A stretch of DNA of 64,000 nucleotides from Lucifuga dentata (taxonomy: Eukaryota > Chordata > Actinopteri > Ophidiiformes > Bythitidae). A program made the translations under genes and the position numbers. The stretch spans positions 306,699-370,698 of the forward strand of contig VXCM01000474.1 in assembly GCA_014773175.1 (NCBI GenBank), given 5' to 3'. A model generated the notes under the pieces. The model searched no databases. It was not told where the DNA came from and saw only the letters and a list, made by a program, of their open reading frames with translations. This document shows, piece by piece, positions 27,769 to 38,787 of the stretch. Numbering within the stretch: position 1 is the first letter of the stretch; each line of letters starts with the position of its first letter.

Positions 27769-28539
27769 GAGAGTATTTCTTTGTCTTTGAGAGCTTGGGC
27801 TGCATTTGAAACATTGATGTGTGGGTCTGTAAAACTCTTTGAGACATTTTATGTGATATTATATGACATTGGGCTACACAAATACACTTGACTTGATATG
27901 GTGTTGGAACAAGCTGATGCACAATATACCATATGGGATATTGCCATACCTTATGGGAGATGTTTTGTCTAACCTTGCTAGTTAAGGGAAAATTTAAAGA
28001 AAATTCAGAGCTGAGAAAGATTAAAATCACGCAGCAGCCCTGGACCTCAAGAAGGGGAGCATGCACCCAAGCTACAGGATTGACCGACCTTGACTGCAGT
28101 GCAGCGGATGGAGAATGGCCAAACATTACAGCCACAGCACAGCATGACACAGACCAGTATCTCAGCACGTACGGCTCTCTTCTGAGTGATAATCACAAAA
28201 CCGTGGAGAGACTTAGCCACAGGTAACAGTGTCAAAACAGGAGCTCCGGGTGTGTGAGACAGTGCTGCACATTAAGCCTCATGCTGTGAAGGAGAGTGGA
28301 AAAATAAAGTGAAGGAGCTTTGACAGGTTATACAAACTAATGCTCTCCTAGGGAAGCTACAGGGTGTGACGCATTGAAACACTTGACACCCCCACAATGC
28401 CAAGCAGGAAGCTGAGAGGGCCCATTCACAACTGACAAGTGAAAGTAAACGTCTTTCAGCAGTGAACCAGTTCTCAATCTCAACCAGAACTAAGAGCGTC
28501 TTCAAGTGTTGCTGTGAATATGAAATTTAATGTGAAACT

Positions 28540-28706
28540 TTGAATTTCAAGGTGGGTGTATCACCTTAACATTTGATTGCAAACGATTAGAGTATTTGGC
28601 AAAATAATAGTAAAAATAAAATATGGTATGTTTTGGAACCTATCAGTATGTATGTGGGTAGTATTTATGGGTTTAAACATGCAAAATCACTGGTGTTATC
28701 CTTTAA
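28540..28706. mobile_element. TTAA MITE (family copy 5, 3' half)
   Basis: It runs from tttcaaggtgggtgtatcacc to cactggtgttatcc and TTAA at 28703-28706, parallel to 16170-16344. It is followed immediately by a fragment of another repeat. Confidence 0.65.
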
Positions 28707-28714
28707 GGAATGCC

Positions 28715-28800
28715 ACAGTCAAGAAATACCCCATTGCAAGTAAAAGTCTTGCTTTAAGAACTGTACTTAAGTAAAATTGATTAAAGTATTGTCGCTTTTA
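28715..28800. repeat. Fragment of a common percomorph repeat (tacttaagtaaaa type)
   Basis: The run gcaagtaaaagtcttgc ... gtacttaagtaaaa matches a short interspersed repeat that I recognise as abundant in percomorph fish. Longer copies are at about 46110-46600 and 48130-48225. Confidence 0.55.
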
Positions 28801-28933
28801 CAGCACTGCACTTTCACCAAGGAAGGAAAATACTTATTTTTTAAAAAAAATCCATCTAGGGGTTTTCTTTAGCATTTGGCTCTAACACGTTGCCAGGTTA
28901 GGTTGCCAACGCTGACGAGAGTGCAGGTCTTAC

Positions 28934-29133
28934 CTGAGCCGCCAAGAAAACTCGATCGTCTCACCGGCGTCGTCTCTCCGAGCTGTGTCCCGGCACCGGG
29001 CCCGGCGTCCNAGAAAACTCGATCGTCTCACCGGCGTCGTCTCTCCGAGCTGTGTCCCGGCACCGGGCCCGGCGTCCCCTAGAGCGTCATCAACCGTGCA
29101 CTGCTTCACGGCTTGGCGTATGTCCCAGTTCAT
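28934..29133 (-). CDS. Candidate first coding exon of an unidentified gene, disrupted by an assembly duplication
   Basis: On the minus strand an ATG at 29133-29131 opens a GC-rich frame starting MNWDIRQAVKQCTVDDAL, continuing with GETTPVRRSSFLGGS and ending at a strong donor, CAG|gtaaga, after 28934. The N at 29011 sits between two identical 66-bp copies (28945-29010 and 29012-29077). If these are collapsed to one copy, the frame is open for 44 codons plus one base (phase 1). This phase fits the candidate exon at 2737-2847. A promoter-like CpG region lies immediately upstream. I do not recognise the protein. It could instead be a CpG-rich non-coding first exon. Confidence 0.4.
28945..29077. 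repeat. 66-bp duplication across a single N (probable assembly artefact)
   Basis: Bases 28945-29010 are repeated exactly at 29012-29077 around N at 29011. Collapsing the duplicate restores an open reading frame for the candidate exon, which supports the artefact reading. Confidence 0.85.
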
Positions 29134-29249
29134 TTATTTAGTTTGCATATAGGCATACATGCTGACAAAAATTAACATAAGGCGACAGGAGAGATGAAGG
29201 ATTCTTTTGCAGTTCGAGACAATCTTCTGATTACTCCTAGTTTCTGTGT

Positions 29250-29400
29250 CTAGGCCACTAAAGTTGTGTTTTCTCACGTGCTTCTCCTGCGCCAGTTGCC
29301 ACTACCTGGCTCATAAGACCCGCCACTTCCGCGTTTGGCAGCCAATCATTAGGACACCAGGAATCACGTGACCATTACAGTACGAAAAGGACTGTATTCA
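29250..29400 (-). promoter_or_regulatory. Promoter-like block upstream of the candidate first exon
   Basis: Within 100 bp there are two CACGTG E-boxes (29275-29280, 29365-29370), an ETS-type ACTTCCG (29325-29331, CGGAAGT on the minus strand) and a CCAAT box (29342-29346), with several CpGs. No TATA box is seen. This is the composition of a TATA-less housekeeping-type promoter. It lies 120-240 bp upstream of the minus-strand ATG at 29133. Direction is inferred from that exon only. Confidence 0.4.
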
Positions 29401-32040
29401 TTACAATGAATGGTTTCTTTCAGAGTGTTAAATTATTTCATCAAACTTTATAATGGAAATCCAGAAAATTGGACAATAGGAGAAGGATTTTCATCCGCAC
29501 AGGTTCAGTTGAAATAGGAAGGAAGAACAGAAGGAATACAAGAAGAAAATAACGAAAGAAGTAAAGAAATAAGGAAAACTAAGTTATAAAAAGAATTATC
29601 CCTTTTATCCAAATTATATTATTACATTTACAGTCCCGTATTGATCAGATAATAGGGTATATTTATTCATGTGTATGGCCGTGGCACTGTTTACTAACAC
29701 ACAGCTGACCTTGGCTTGTGATGATGCATTTTTATTTAGTGAGTGTGTTGTTCCGTATTCTAAGGTCAAATAGAAAGTGCAGCACTTAGTCAGTCTTTAA
29801 CAAAAACCATGTCAAACTGGATATTACACTGGTTACACAGCTATAACCTCAACCTTCAGTAATACAGTTGAGCAGAAATGACCCTGTGAGATTAACTGAA
29901 TGGGACATTATGTTTTACGAAGCCTTTTTCATCACTTAAAACTCCAGCAGATGGTTGAATGAGTCTCATTGGTGTAACTACATCAAAGAAATAGATTCAT
30001 TAAATAGATCAATGGGAAATCATGACCTCATGATTCTTTATCAGCAGCGTAACCTTTTCATTGTATAGGACGCATTTTTAATTTCTGTCATTTTTCATTT
30101 TGCTTGAATGAGGTATGGGGGGATATTGCATCTGGTGGTGAAGGCATATAAAGTGGCACAGCTTGAAGTGAGCAGGTATTCGTCTCGCGTTCACGCCTCA
30201 GTAAAAACCTGAGCCAAACCTCACAGGGATAGACTGTAATTCATAATCACAGGTTCCTGTGCTCCATCCGTTCATAACTTATTCATCTTCCACTGCGATG
30301 CCCTACATATATTCAATATTCCCTCTCTTCAGATCTGAACAGCTGTCCTTGCTTTTGATATCAAAACATATGAATATCACATTTATATTCAGTAAAATGT
30401 TTAATTCCAAGATGCACTTTTTTTTTTTTTTTTTTTTTTGCTTCAGATGGAAAGTTCTACGTGACTTCAGGATCATTAATTTGCATCTAAATGAATCTGA
30501 CACATTTTGGGAATTGTGACTTGAGTTTAAATGGAAGCTGTGTGAGTTTATATAAAGCTTGTCTGCACCGAATGTCTGAAGAAGTTGAAGCATCACTTAA
30601 TCCTAATTTGTTGTAGTAAGCAAGCCAATGAGTGTGTTGGCATTCAGAAACTGACAATGCTTAACACTTCTTTAATAGACTTTTAGTACATATAAGGTCA
30701 GAGCAACGGGTCTGAATGCTTGAATTCTGCAACTCCACATTTCTCGGGTCCATTTTGATGAAACAATATGTTTATTATTGCTGTTCCTATACTTGACCTT
30801 TCCATTTTATTAATCCTTCCCCATGAAACCACTGGAGAGTTTCCATTTTGTGCCACTTTGGCTACAGTTTAACGCATAAAATGGCCATTCCCTGCATTTG
30901 GTATTTAGTCATATTTACCATAAGTCATTGTTGTGAATTATGAATGCCATGAAATCTTTTTCTTTTAAATCCATCACACATTGGCTATGAACTGCTTACT
31001 GAACAACAAGGCCAATGTGCCCTTCACCAATAAACATTTTGAAAAGAGAGATAGACACCAGTAAGGCAATCCATCTTGACAATATGTTGAAAGCCATATG
31101 CCACAGGCTACTAGCGCACTCATTTCCCCAAATTTAATGGTTACCCAAAGGGAGCAAACTATCTGCAATACATAGCTGTAGCAGATGTGACAGTAAAACT
31201 CAAGAAACGAGCTGACAGAATATACATGTCATATTGTATAGTTTAAAAAAAGGGTATTTTCTGTCAGTTTGAAGGTACTGGGAAATTTAAACAGGCAGAT
31301 AAAATGTTTCTATTTGAGGGAACCACAAAGTAACATCAGATCTTTTTTTTTTTTTTTTNTTTTTTTTTTTTTTTGATCCAGCCTCATCTCTTTTCTCAGA
31401 AACATATATACTTGGATATGTCCCATTGTAGTAAGAAAAAAGGGGATGACATGTAACAAAGGTCCCTATCTTAGAGGGCCACTAGGACTCAAACAACATG
31501 ATCAGGGTAGCAAATGCTTGTAATAGCAATGCTGAGAATCTGAATGTGAGACATAAGACTTTTTTGACACTGCGGTGGCCTCCTGCTTTCTGATGTTGTT
31601 CTTTGGCTTCATCAGACCGTGACTTCTGATGCTTACTGGAGCAGGTTGTAGCTGAGGTAATGCGGTCAGAATAAAGATTATCATTATCATTTCCAAGACA
31701 GTTCTGTATGTTAGAGCATCCAGACAAGCCAGGAAGGTAAAAACAATCTTGAATAGAAGTGAATACACAAACAAGCAGATGATTAAGTAGCAGAGAAATG
31801 AGCAGTAGCCAAGAGAGGCAGATGATGCAAACTAGTCCAAAAGAAAGGCAGATTTCAGCTAAGTAAAGGCAAAGAGATGAAGAAAGAAACTGGTAGAAAG
31901 CTTGAGCAGGACTCCAGAAACAATCTGGCAGAGAACAAGGACAAAGGCAAACTGGCTGGTACATGTTGTAGGCTAATGAGGAGATTGGGAATAGGTGAGT
32001 GTGTCAGGTGACTGAAGGATGACAGCTGGTAGACAGATGA
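29401..32040. other. Non-coding span
   Basis: No gene is recognised. It contains poly-T tracts at about 30418-30440 and 31343-31374 (N at 31359). The minus-strand frame 31482-31964 is 160 codons but has no motif and sits in repeat-like sequence. Confidence 0.45.
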
Positions 32041-32049
32041 GGAAAGACT

Positions 32050-32684
32050 CAGGCCTAGTCCACACTAATATATGAATATTTTTTTAAACAGATATTTTCC
32101 CCCACTGTTAAAAAANACATATATATATATATATATATATATCTGTCCACAAGAGAATGCTCAAACGGCTACAAATGCATACCGGGCCAGCAGGTGGTGA
32201 TAAAGTCTGTCTCGACCCAGCCTGATCTAAAATCATCATTTCTGGCAGACTTTAACCAGTGGATGCCTGAACCCAGTAATATTGGGTGCAGCAGTTGCAG
32301 ACGTCGTTGTCTGCTGTTAAAGTGGTGCAGCAATGTCAAGTTAACTTATAAGCTTGTGACTGCTATTGCTAACCAAACGAAAAGAAACCGGTACACAGCC
32401 ACTGTCGTTGTTGTTATTGTTTCTGGCACATGCTCATTGCACAAAGCAACAGTTTTCACATGCACGAGTTTAGTTCTGACATCATCGTTTTCCAAATGCT
32501 CCGTTTTCATGTCCACACAGATACACAGAAAGCGGAGCTTTTAGAAATCTGCACTTTAGAAGCCATTTTAAAAAGTCTCCGTTTTAGTGGCCTAACACGC
32601 CATTTGCGTGTGGATGAGAGGCCAAAACGCAGAGGAAAATATACACTTTGTAAAACATCCATATTAGTGTGTACAGGGCCTCTG
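32050..32684. mobile_element. hAT-like non-autonomous element, about 635 bp
   Basis: The left end caggcctagtccacactaat is mirrored on the right by the complement of cagaggccctgtacacacta, giving terminal inverted repeats of about 24 bp with a few mismatches. The interior has the typical gttttcatgtccacac...cgttttagtggcc and gccaaaacgc segments of a family widespread in fish. It lacks a transposase. An (AT)n run with N at 32116 lies near the left end. I could not confirm an 8-bp target duplication. Confidence 0.7.
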
Positions 32685-33037
32685 GCTCTGGATTTACAGA
32701 GATATTAAAAACAGAACACAACAGCAACACATCAAGGCCACATGAATGAGATGAGTGAGGAGGGTTGGAGCTGCATGTTCCCGTGACAAAAGTATTTTGC
32801 TAAATCTATGCGAACAGCTTATGAACAGCTGTGTCAGGTGGAGGAGTTCAGGTAGCTTTGGGTCTTATTTGTAAGAGATGTGTATTGGGTTGTGAGATGG
32901 TCCAGCTGTGTTGCAGGTATCAGATCGCAGTGGCAAAATGGACGCCACACGAACATTTCATTTAATTTACTCCTGTCTGATAGAATGAGGAGCATAATTA
33001 CTCGAGGACATTAGAAACTACTGGTCCATTGCAGTGA

Positions 33038-33230
33038 GATGAGACAGTTGGTGAGCTCCCTGTGGAGGTATTTTAGGAGGTACCAAATTGAGGAGACCCT
33101 GCACATGCTGGAGGGACNCCCCCCCCCCCCGAGCTGGTCTGGATTGCATGGGGATCCTCCAGGAGACGCTGGAGGATGTTTATGGGGAAAAAGACATCTG
33201 ATCTGCTGTGTACTGCTGGATAGATTGATA
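33038..33230 (+). mobile_element. Non-LTR retrotransposon 3' fragment
   Basis: The order gcacatgctggaggga, cgagctggtctgga, atcctccaggagacgctgga and gatgttta..gggaaaaagacatctg follows the 3' end of a common fish LINE, the segment encoding a W-R-x-Y ... L-A-W-E-R-L-G-I-P-P-E-E-L-E-E-V type stretch. It is decayed. A poly-C tract with an N at 33118 interrupts it. Confidence 0.65.
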
Positions 33231-34066
33231 GCATTTTAATAACTATTTGATCATTTTTTAGTGCTTTTCATTATTTGACTGTAAATAATTTTAGAATGCA
33301 ATGACTTTTTTTTATTACTACTATAACTTTATATAACCCTTTCAAACTTTCTACAAATCTCCTGGCTTGTAATTCATCTCTCACATCTGTGGCTGTCTCC
33401 TCACCGCTTGTACTCTAAAATTGAATTCTTTCTGTCCTGAAATCAGAGCATGTCCTGTCCACGCCTCTGCAATCTCTGCTCCTCTTCTGCATTGACAGAC
33501 CAGGGAAAAAGCACAAAAAGCAGTAAAAGCACACATTTCTGTCCTTTTAGGTGGGAAGCGGTTCCAAAATGAAAATGATAAATGACCTTTCAATTTAATG
33601 CACCAAAAAGAGTAACATGATTACAGGTACATGCATTGTCATTCAAGATTCTTCCACATTGTGAAATCTAGGATGCAGATCAAATACTTTGAGTGTATTT
33701 TTATTTTTTACCGACTACAGGCAGAACATATTTTCATCTCCATCTTATAATAGGTACAATTACTTCATACACATTCTCAAAATGTCTGCTTTGTCTTTTC
33801 TTAGTGTCTGAATGTTGGAATCCGGTCAGATCTTATGTGGTAGATGCAATTAATAGAACTTAAACAAACCAGGCAAAGGAATGTCATTTATTTCAGATAT
33901 CCACTTAATATACACAAATACACAAATATACAGTATATATGTATATATGTACATTATAAACAGGGGATAAAACATTCATAAATATGTCAGTATTAATCTG
34001 AATCGCAGGTACTATTGAGAGACAAAACACTTTTTTGACAAAGTGAGATTGACTGCATTGCTGGAA

Positions 34067-34162
34067 CAGTGTTTCTCAAGCTGTGGTATGTGTGCCAACA
34101 GTGACACTTGAAGCGCCCTCTGGTGGTCCACTAGATCAATCTGTAATTTTTGCAGAAAATCA

Positions 34163-34194
<32 letters not shown>

Positions 34195-34425
34195 GAAATC
34201 TATGGATTTTGGATGGATGGATTTACAAACATCTATGGATCTATGGAAATTATTCAAAACATAAAATGCGTTTTCATGTTATCAAATTTAATTATTATGT
34301 AAGTTAACAAAGATTTTCTTTTTATTTAAATAGTCCAGCCCATACCGTGTGCACATGATGTGTATGTTGTTATTGAGGTGGTTTTGTTTTGCTCAGAGGT
34401 GGTTCAAACATTTTGAGAACCACTG
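34067..34425. mobile_element. Short hAT-like MITE
   Basis: The left end cagtgtttctcaagctgtgg is mirrored at the right end, where the complement of ..ttttgagaaccactg reads cagtggttctcaaaa. The length is about 360 bp and there is no coding sequence. It contains gcgccctctggtggtcc and an (AAAT)n run at 34166-34190. Confidence 0.6.
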
Positions 34426-34874
34426 TACAAGAGAATTTCTTTTAAAGACTCTGTCTGAAAACAAAAATCTTTTATGTAAAAATCCTGAAAAAAAAGTGAA
34501 TTATCACATCAAACAGTCTCTTTTATCATTAAATCTGTGGCAGGTTATGAATGTAATTACTCTTCTTAACTAAATTTGACTGAAAACTAGAATTTGCGCC
34601 ACTGGAAACAGCAAAAAAGGGAATTCAAAGGCTTTTTGTTTCAAAATCTTTGTCATCAATCAGTGGAGGAGGTACATTTTATTTCAATTAAACTACTCAT
34701 AATTATTCTTTGTGAACTTTATTTGAAGTTGACAGAGATTTATGCTTCATTATGTAAATCGTATGCATACCTATTTTTTCTTGAGTGTTTTCTTTGAGTA
34801 CAGGCAACCCGCCAATTTGTCACCGATCCCATAACCCACTTTCCCCGGTGTATGTGCATGTATCACTGCACAGG

Positions 34875-34938
34875 GCAGAGAGAGAGAGATGGTGTGTGTG
34901 TGTGTGTGTGTGTGTGTATANGCAGAGAGAGAGAGATG

Positions 34939-34969
<31 letters not shown>
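34875..34969. repeat. (GT)n microsatellite duplicated across an N
   Basis: The unit gcagagagagagagatgg plus (GT)n plus tata is present at 34875-34920 and again at 34922-34969 around N at 34921, differing by one GT unit. This is the same artefact type as the other N duplications. Confidence 0.8.
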
Positions 34970-35248
34970 GAGGAGGAGAGTGTGTTGCATGTGTGCCTTG
35001 CGTATGTCTGTATGATGAATGAAAGAAAGAGTCAGACAGGTGATGTGGCGAGAGCGAGATGTGTCGCAGCACCCTCAGGACGTCTGCTCTTTCTGAGCAG
35101 CTGTTGTCTGAGAGCTGGAGGCAGCACTGCGGCGCCCTGTCAGCTCCTTCTCCCACAGAAGCCCCCGTGCATGCAAAACAGGCGCAGGCTGCCCTCTCTG
35201 CTTTACCGCTCCTTTTAATCCGTGGATGTAACAAACACCTCCTTATTT

Positions 35249-35249
<1 letters not shown>

Positions 35250-35284
<35 letters not shown>

Positions 35285-35315
35285 GTGGAGTCCTCATTCA
35301 AATCAATGTTAAGCN

Positions 35316-35356
<41 letters not shown>

Positions 35357-35386
35357 GTGGAGTCCTCATTCAAATCAATGTTAAGC
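35250..35386. repeat. (CT)n microsatellite duplicated across an N
   Basis: A CT run followed by tgaagtggagtcctcattca..ttaagc occurs at 35250-35314 and again at 35316-35386 around N at 35315. It is probably one locus in the genome. Confidence 0.85.
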
Positions 35387-36279
35387 CATCAAACATGATG
35401 GCGCTCAGTTACACACAAACACTCTCAGCAAGTGAGGGAATTTCATAGGAAGGAACGTTTCAAGGGCAGAGGCTGATAAATAACTGGGAATGTGTTGTTT
35501 TTCCAGAGCAGACTGATTGTGTACTAGATGCATAAATTCCCCTGCACAAAGAAATGAATGAACATATCCTGGACTGGTCAACCTCTTACATTCTCTGCCA
35601 GTCTCTCCTGTCAGAAACCACTGTTTCTAGGGAATTTCACTATGTCAAGCAGTTTTTCAAGCTTCATGGTCTCCCTGACACAGGTTAGACTGGGTAGTCA
35701 TTTGTATAAGTTCAGCGTGTGGGTATAAACAAGCAAAACTCAGTCATGTACCAGCACATGTTATCAAGCATTGTAGCAGGGACCGTATATCGTTTTTGAC
35801 ATGTGCATCACCCTGCATTTGCTGTCTTTAGATACAATCTCATGTTAAATAGTTGATGCTCATTCATTTGCCATGAGCTCATGATTGGTGGATCCAACAA
35901 TTACAGTGGGTGGGGTTTAACAGCTTTGAGAGCACCCAAGCATGGAATTACCATATCATAATTTAATTAGGACCTGCTTTATAAATGATGAGGAATGAGA
36001 TATAGTATTTCACTTTTTTTATTTGATGCAAAGTCTCGACTATAATTTGTGTAAAGAATGGGTAAAGATGTACTGAGTTGGAAACATGAAGCAGACAGAA
36101 AAGGAAGGAAGAGGAAGGAGAGGGTGCAAAGCAAATGGTAGCAGTGGAAATGGAAGTGTTTACTCATTTATTGCAGGGGTCATAAACCGCCGAAAGAAGC
36201 CAGAGGAAAGTCAAAGAGAAGAAAAAGGCCAGAAGACTGCAGATATTACAGATGCTAAGATACTGATAATTAATAATGC

Positions 36280-36315
36280 ACGCACACACACACACACGCA
36301 CACACATACACACCT
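36280..36315. repeat. (CA)n microsatellite
   Basis: About 35 bp of CA repeat with minor interruptions. Confidence 0.85.
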
Positions 36316-37167
36316 CATAACTCTTACACTATATTATACTATAATATATTTGTTTTTAAACAGCTGTCTGAACTTATTACTAGTGATAAAATACTGCCAC
36401 TAAGTGGTGAAAGTTAATATTACAACTTCATTTTTAATGAATATCATGTCATGTCATAAAGATAACATATGGTTATAGTATTTGTTTTTGACTTCTTCTC
36501 CTCTTTTTTTTTAGCTCATTATCATCCAGCAGGATATGAGGATAATAACTTATAGTGCTGTATGATTATAAAAGGAACAATTGAAACATGGGGCACTTCA
36601 GGCCACGCCCCAATCTGTGATGTCACAGCAGGTGTTTTGCCTGAAACAAATCAGTCTTGAAGGTTTTAGCCAGCGAAGCAACAGTTATTCAGTTATGATT
36701 GTTTGCTTTAATGAATACATTCTGATTTCTGTGAGCAAGTCTGGTTTGAGGAGGTCATTCAGACCTGATTGTTGGCACAGATTGGCCTTTAGCTTCAGTG
36801 TGCTCAAACCCGTTAACTCAAGACTTTTGGTATGACTCAATTCTTTTAAAGATATTTTATTTTCCCTGACCAAGTAGCTAAAGCAGTCCAAGATAATGAG
36901 ACTGAAGAGACTTTTTTTTTTTTTTTTACAACAGTGCCCTCTTATGGAAAGACATTTCATACAAAGTCACAGATCAGGAATGAAAAGATCCTGGTTAAGA
37001 CAATGATTCAGAATTACAACTTCCCTAAATATCCCAGTTTCCAATTTTTCCAGTTTTCCAATTCCAGATGCAGGTGACAATCCACCTTTAGCAGGTTTAT
37101 AAATCTACAGATGTATTTCAGTTGGATGTTTGATGGTGATAAAAATAAGAACGTAACAATGAAATGA

Positions 37168-37226
37168 GGAAGAAGAAGAAGAAGAAGAAGAAGAAGAAGA
37201 GGAGGAGGAGGAGGAGGAGGAGGAGG
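37168..37226. repeat. (GAA)n/(GAG)n trinucleotide repeat
   Basis: A pure AAG/GAA run passes into GAG repeats and ends at ggcagctc. There is no coding context on either strand. Confidence 0.9.
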
Positions 37227-37444
37227 CAGCTCAAGACTATTGTCCAAATGTAATATTATTATCCTAATATTATTCAGACATTATGCAAAGCTTGGTTTGC
37301 CACGTGTTCTGACATTAAATGGTATAAATCCATACCAGATCTTTTCTGTTTCTACAATGTTGGTTTTAAGATTATATAATTCCCTCATTAGGATGGGCAC
37401 TTCATTAATCCACAAAGCGAAAGAGCTGTTCATCTTTCCAGTTG

Positions 37445-37482
37445 ATGCAAATACGTGCTAATGAATTAGCACGTATTTGCAT
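37445..37482. promoter_or_regulatory. Perfect 18-bp-arm palindrome carrying two octamer motifs
   Basis: The arms at 37445-37462 and 37465-37482 are exact reverse complements separated by GA. Each outer end is ATGCAAAT / ATTTGCAT, the consensus octamer bound by POU-domain (Oct) factors, and each arm also carries TACGTGCTAAT. It lies 1.3 kb upstream of the tesc start codon. It could be a regulatory site or a cruciform-prone palindrome; its function is unknown. Confidence 0.45.
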
Positions 37483-37612
37483 TAAGAACACAGATTTTAA
37501 TAGCTGTGAGTTTGAATATTTTCAGTAGCATAGTTTATCCTGTGAATCAGATTATGCTGTGTCAATTTGCATCGACTATATGATAACTATGCAAAAAACC
37601 TCCTAGTGTTTC

Positions 37613-37615
<3 letters not shown>

Positions 37616-37651
<36 letters not shown>
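37616..37651. repeat. (GT)n microsatellite
   Basis: About 36 bp of GT repeats, with no coding context. Confidence 0.9.
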
Positions 37652-37652
<1 letters not shown>

Positions 37653-38441
37653 CTTTACATCTTGTTCTTCACACACAAAGGTCACAAAACCTCTCCTGTC
37701 ATCTACTTGGCGTATAAAAGGTTATACAGCAGAATACCTGACTTGTCCTAGAAATTCAGTTTTAATCTCTTTTTTAAAAATCATAACTGTGTTGTATGAT
37801 TGGTAAGGGTTTGTAATATCTTTTTAAAGTAAATATAACCTTTAACTAACTTGTGGTGAACTACAGTATACATATTACAGGAGAGCGTTTTAAATGGACA
37901 AAATAAATCAAAAAATGAACAAAATAAATCATCACCACGACTTGAAATGGCAACACAAATAATATAATTTTCTTTCAGTATTTAACTTTATTTATTTATT
38001 TATTTGTCATTATTGACTTCTAAAATAAAAGTAAAGTGGGAAAATACACTGTATGAAATGTTTCACATCCTAGAAGGATTATAAATACATCCTGTCCTGG
38101 ATTGGGTTAATTAGACTAAATAAATAAATAACTTGTCCTGTTGCTTCCATCTGCTATTTTATTAGTGTGCTTGATTGGATCCCAAACTTTGAAAAATGTA
38201 AGTGTGAGTCACCTGGCGTTTGGATAATAACATGTGGCCCATGCAAATGACATGTGACCCATAATTTTGTAAAATTTGGCTGATCATCCTGAGGCAAACC
38301 TGCTCATAATAAAATATATATATATATATATATATTACAATTAGAAAACTGGAAATGACTGCGTTTTTAATGAAATCCTATCTAGCTGAGAAGCCATTTG
38401 ATGCCACCATCTGACAGTAAACAAACAGTGAGCGATCGGTG

Positions 38442-38572
38442 TTGGTGAATAAATAAAACAGCGTGTATTAATAATGCAGCCTGCAGCCTGTTGGTCCAGC
38501 CGGTGTNTTGGTGAATAAATAAAACAGCGTGTATTAATAATGCAGCCTGCAGCCTGTTGGTCCAGCCGGTGT
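38442..38572. repeat. 65-bp duplication across a single N, upstream of tesc
   Basis: Bases 38442-38506 are identical to 38508-38572, with N at 38507. It lies 0.2-0.35 kb before the tesc start codon, so the apparent promoter/5'UTR length there is probably overstated by about 66 bp. Confidence 0.85.
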
Positions 38573-38787
38573 CGTCATGAGGTCGGTGGTTGCGGAAGTA
38601 GCCTGCGCTGTCTGCGGAGGATGATGAGCCTTTAATCCAGACAGACAAGAGGTGCGAGCCTGGATCTCTTATACAAACATTCAGGTGAAGATGAAAGAAT
38701 CCTAAATATGAACCACTGAGCCACCGGAGCTTCAGTTTTTATCAGATTTGCAGGAAAATTCAGGGGGTGGGAGGGAGGTCTGGAGGT

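Noticed and set aside
30140..30200. catataaagtgg TATA-like sequence followed by CpG-containing DNA
   Set aside because: No open exon with a donor follows on the plus strand, so a promoter cannot be supported.
31482..31964. 160-codon minus-strand open frame with hydrophobic N-terminus
   Set aside because: No motif and repeat-like nucleotide context. The hydrophobic stretch comes from CA/AG-rich sequence, and there are no splice or promoter signals.
35040..35220. GC-rich block with short frames, considered as a first exon or promoter
   Set aside because: No clear start-plus-donor structure, and no motif; flanked by duplicated microsatellites.
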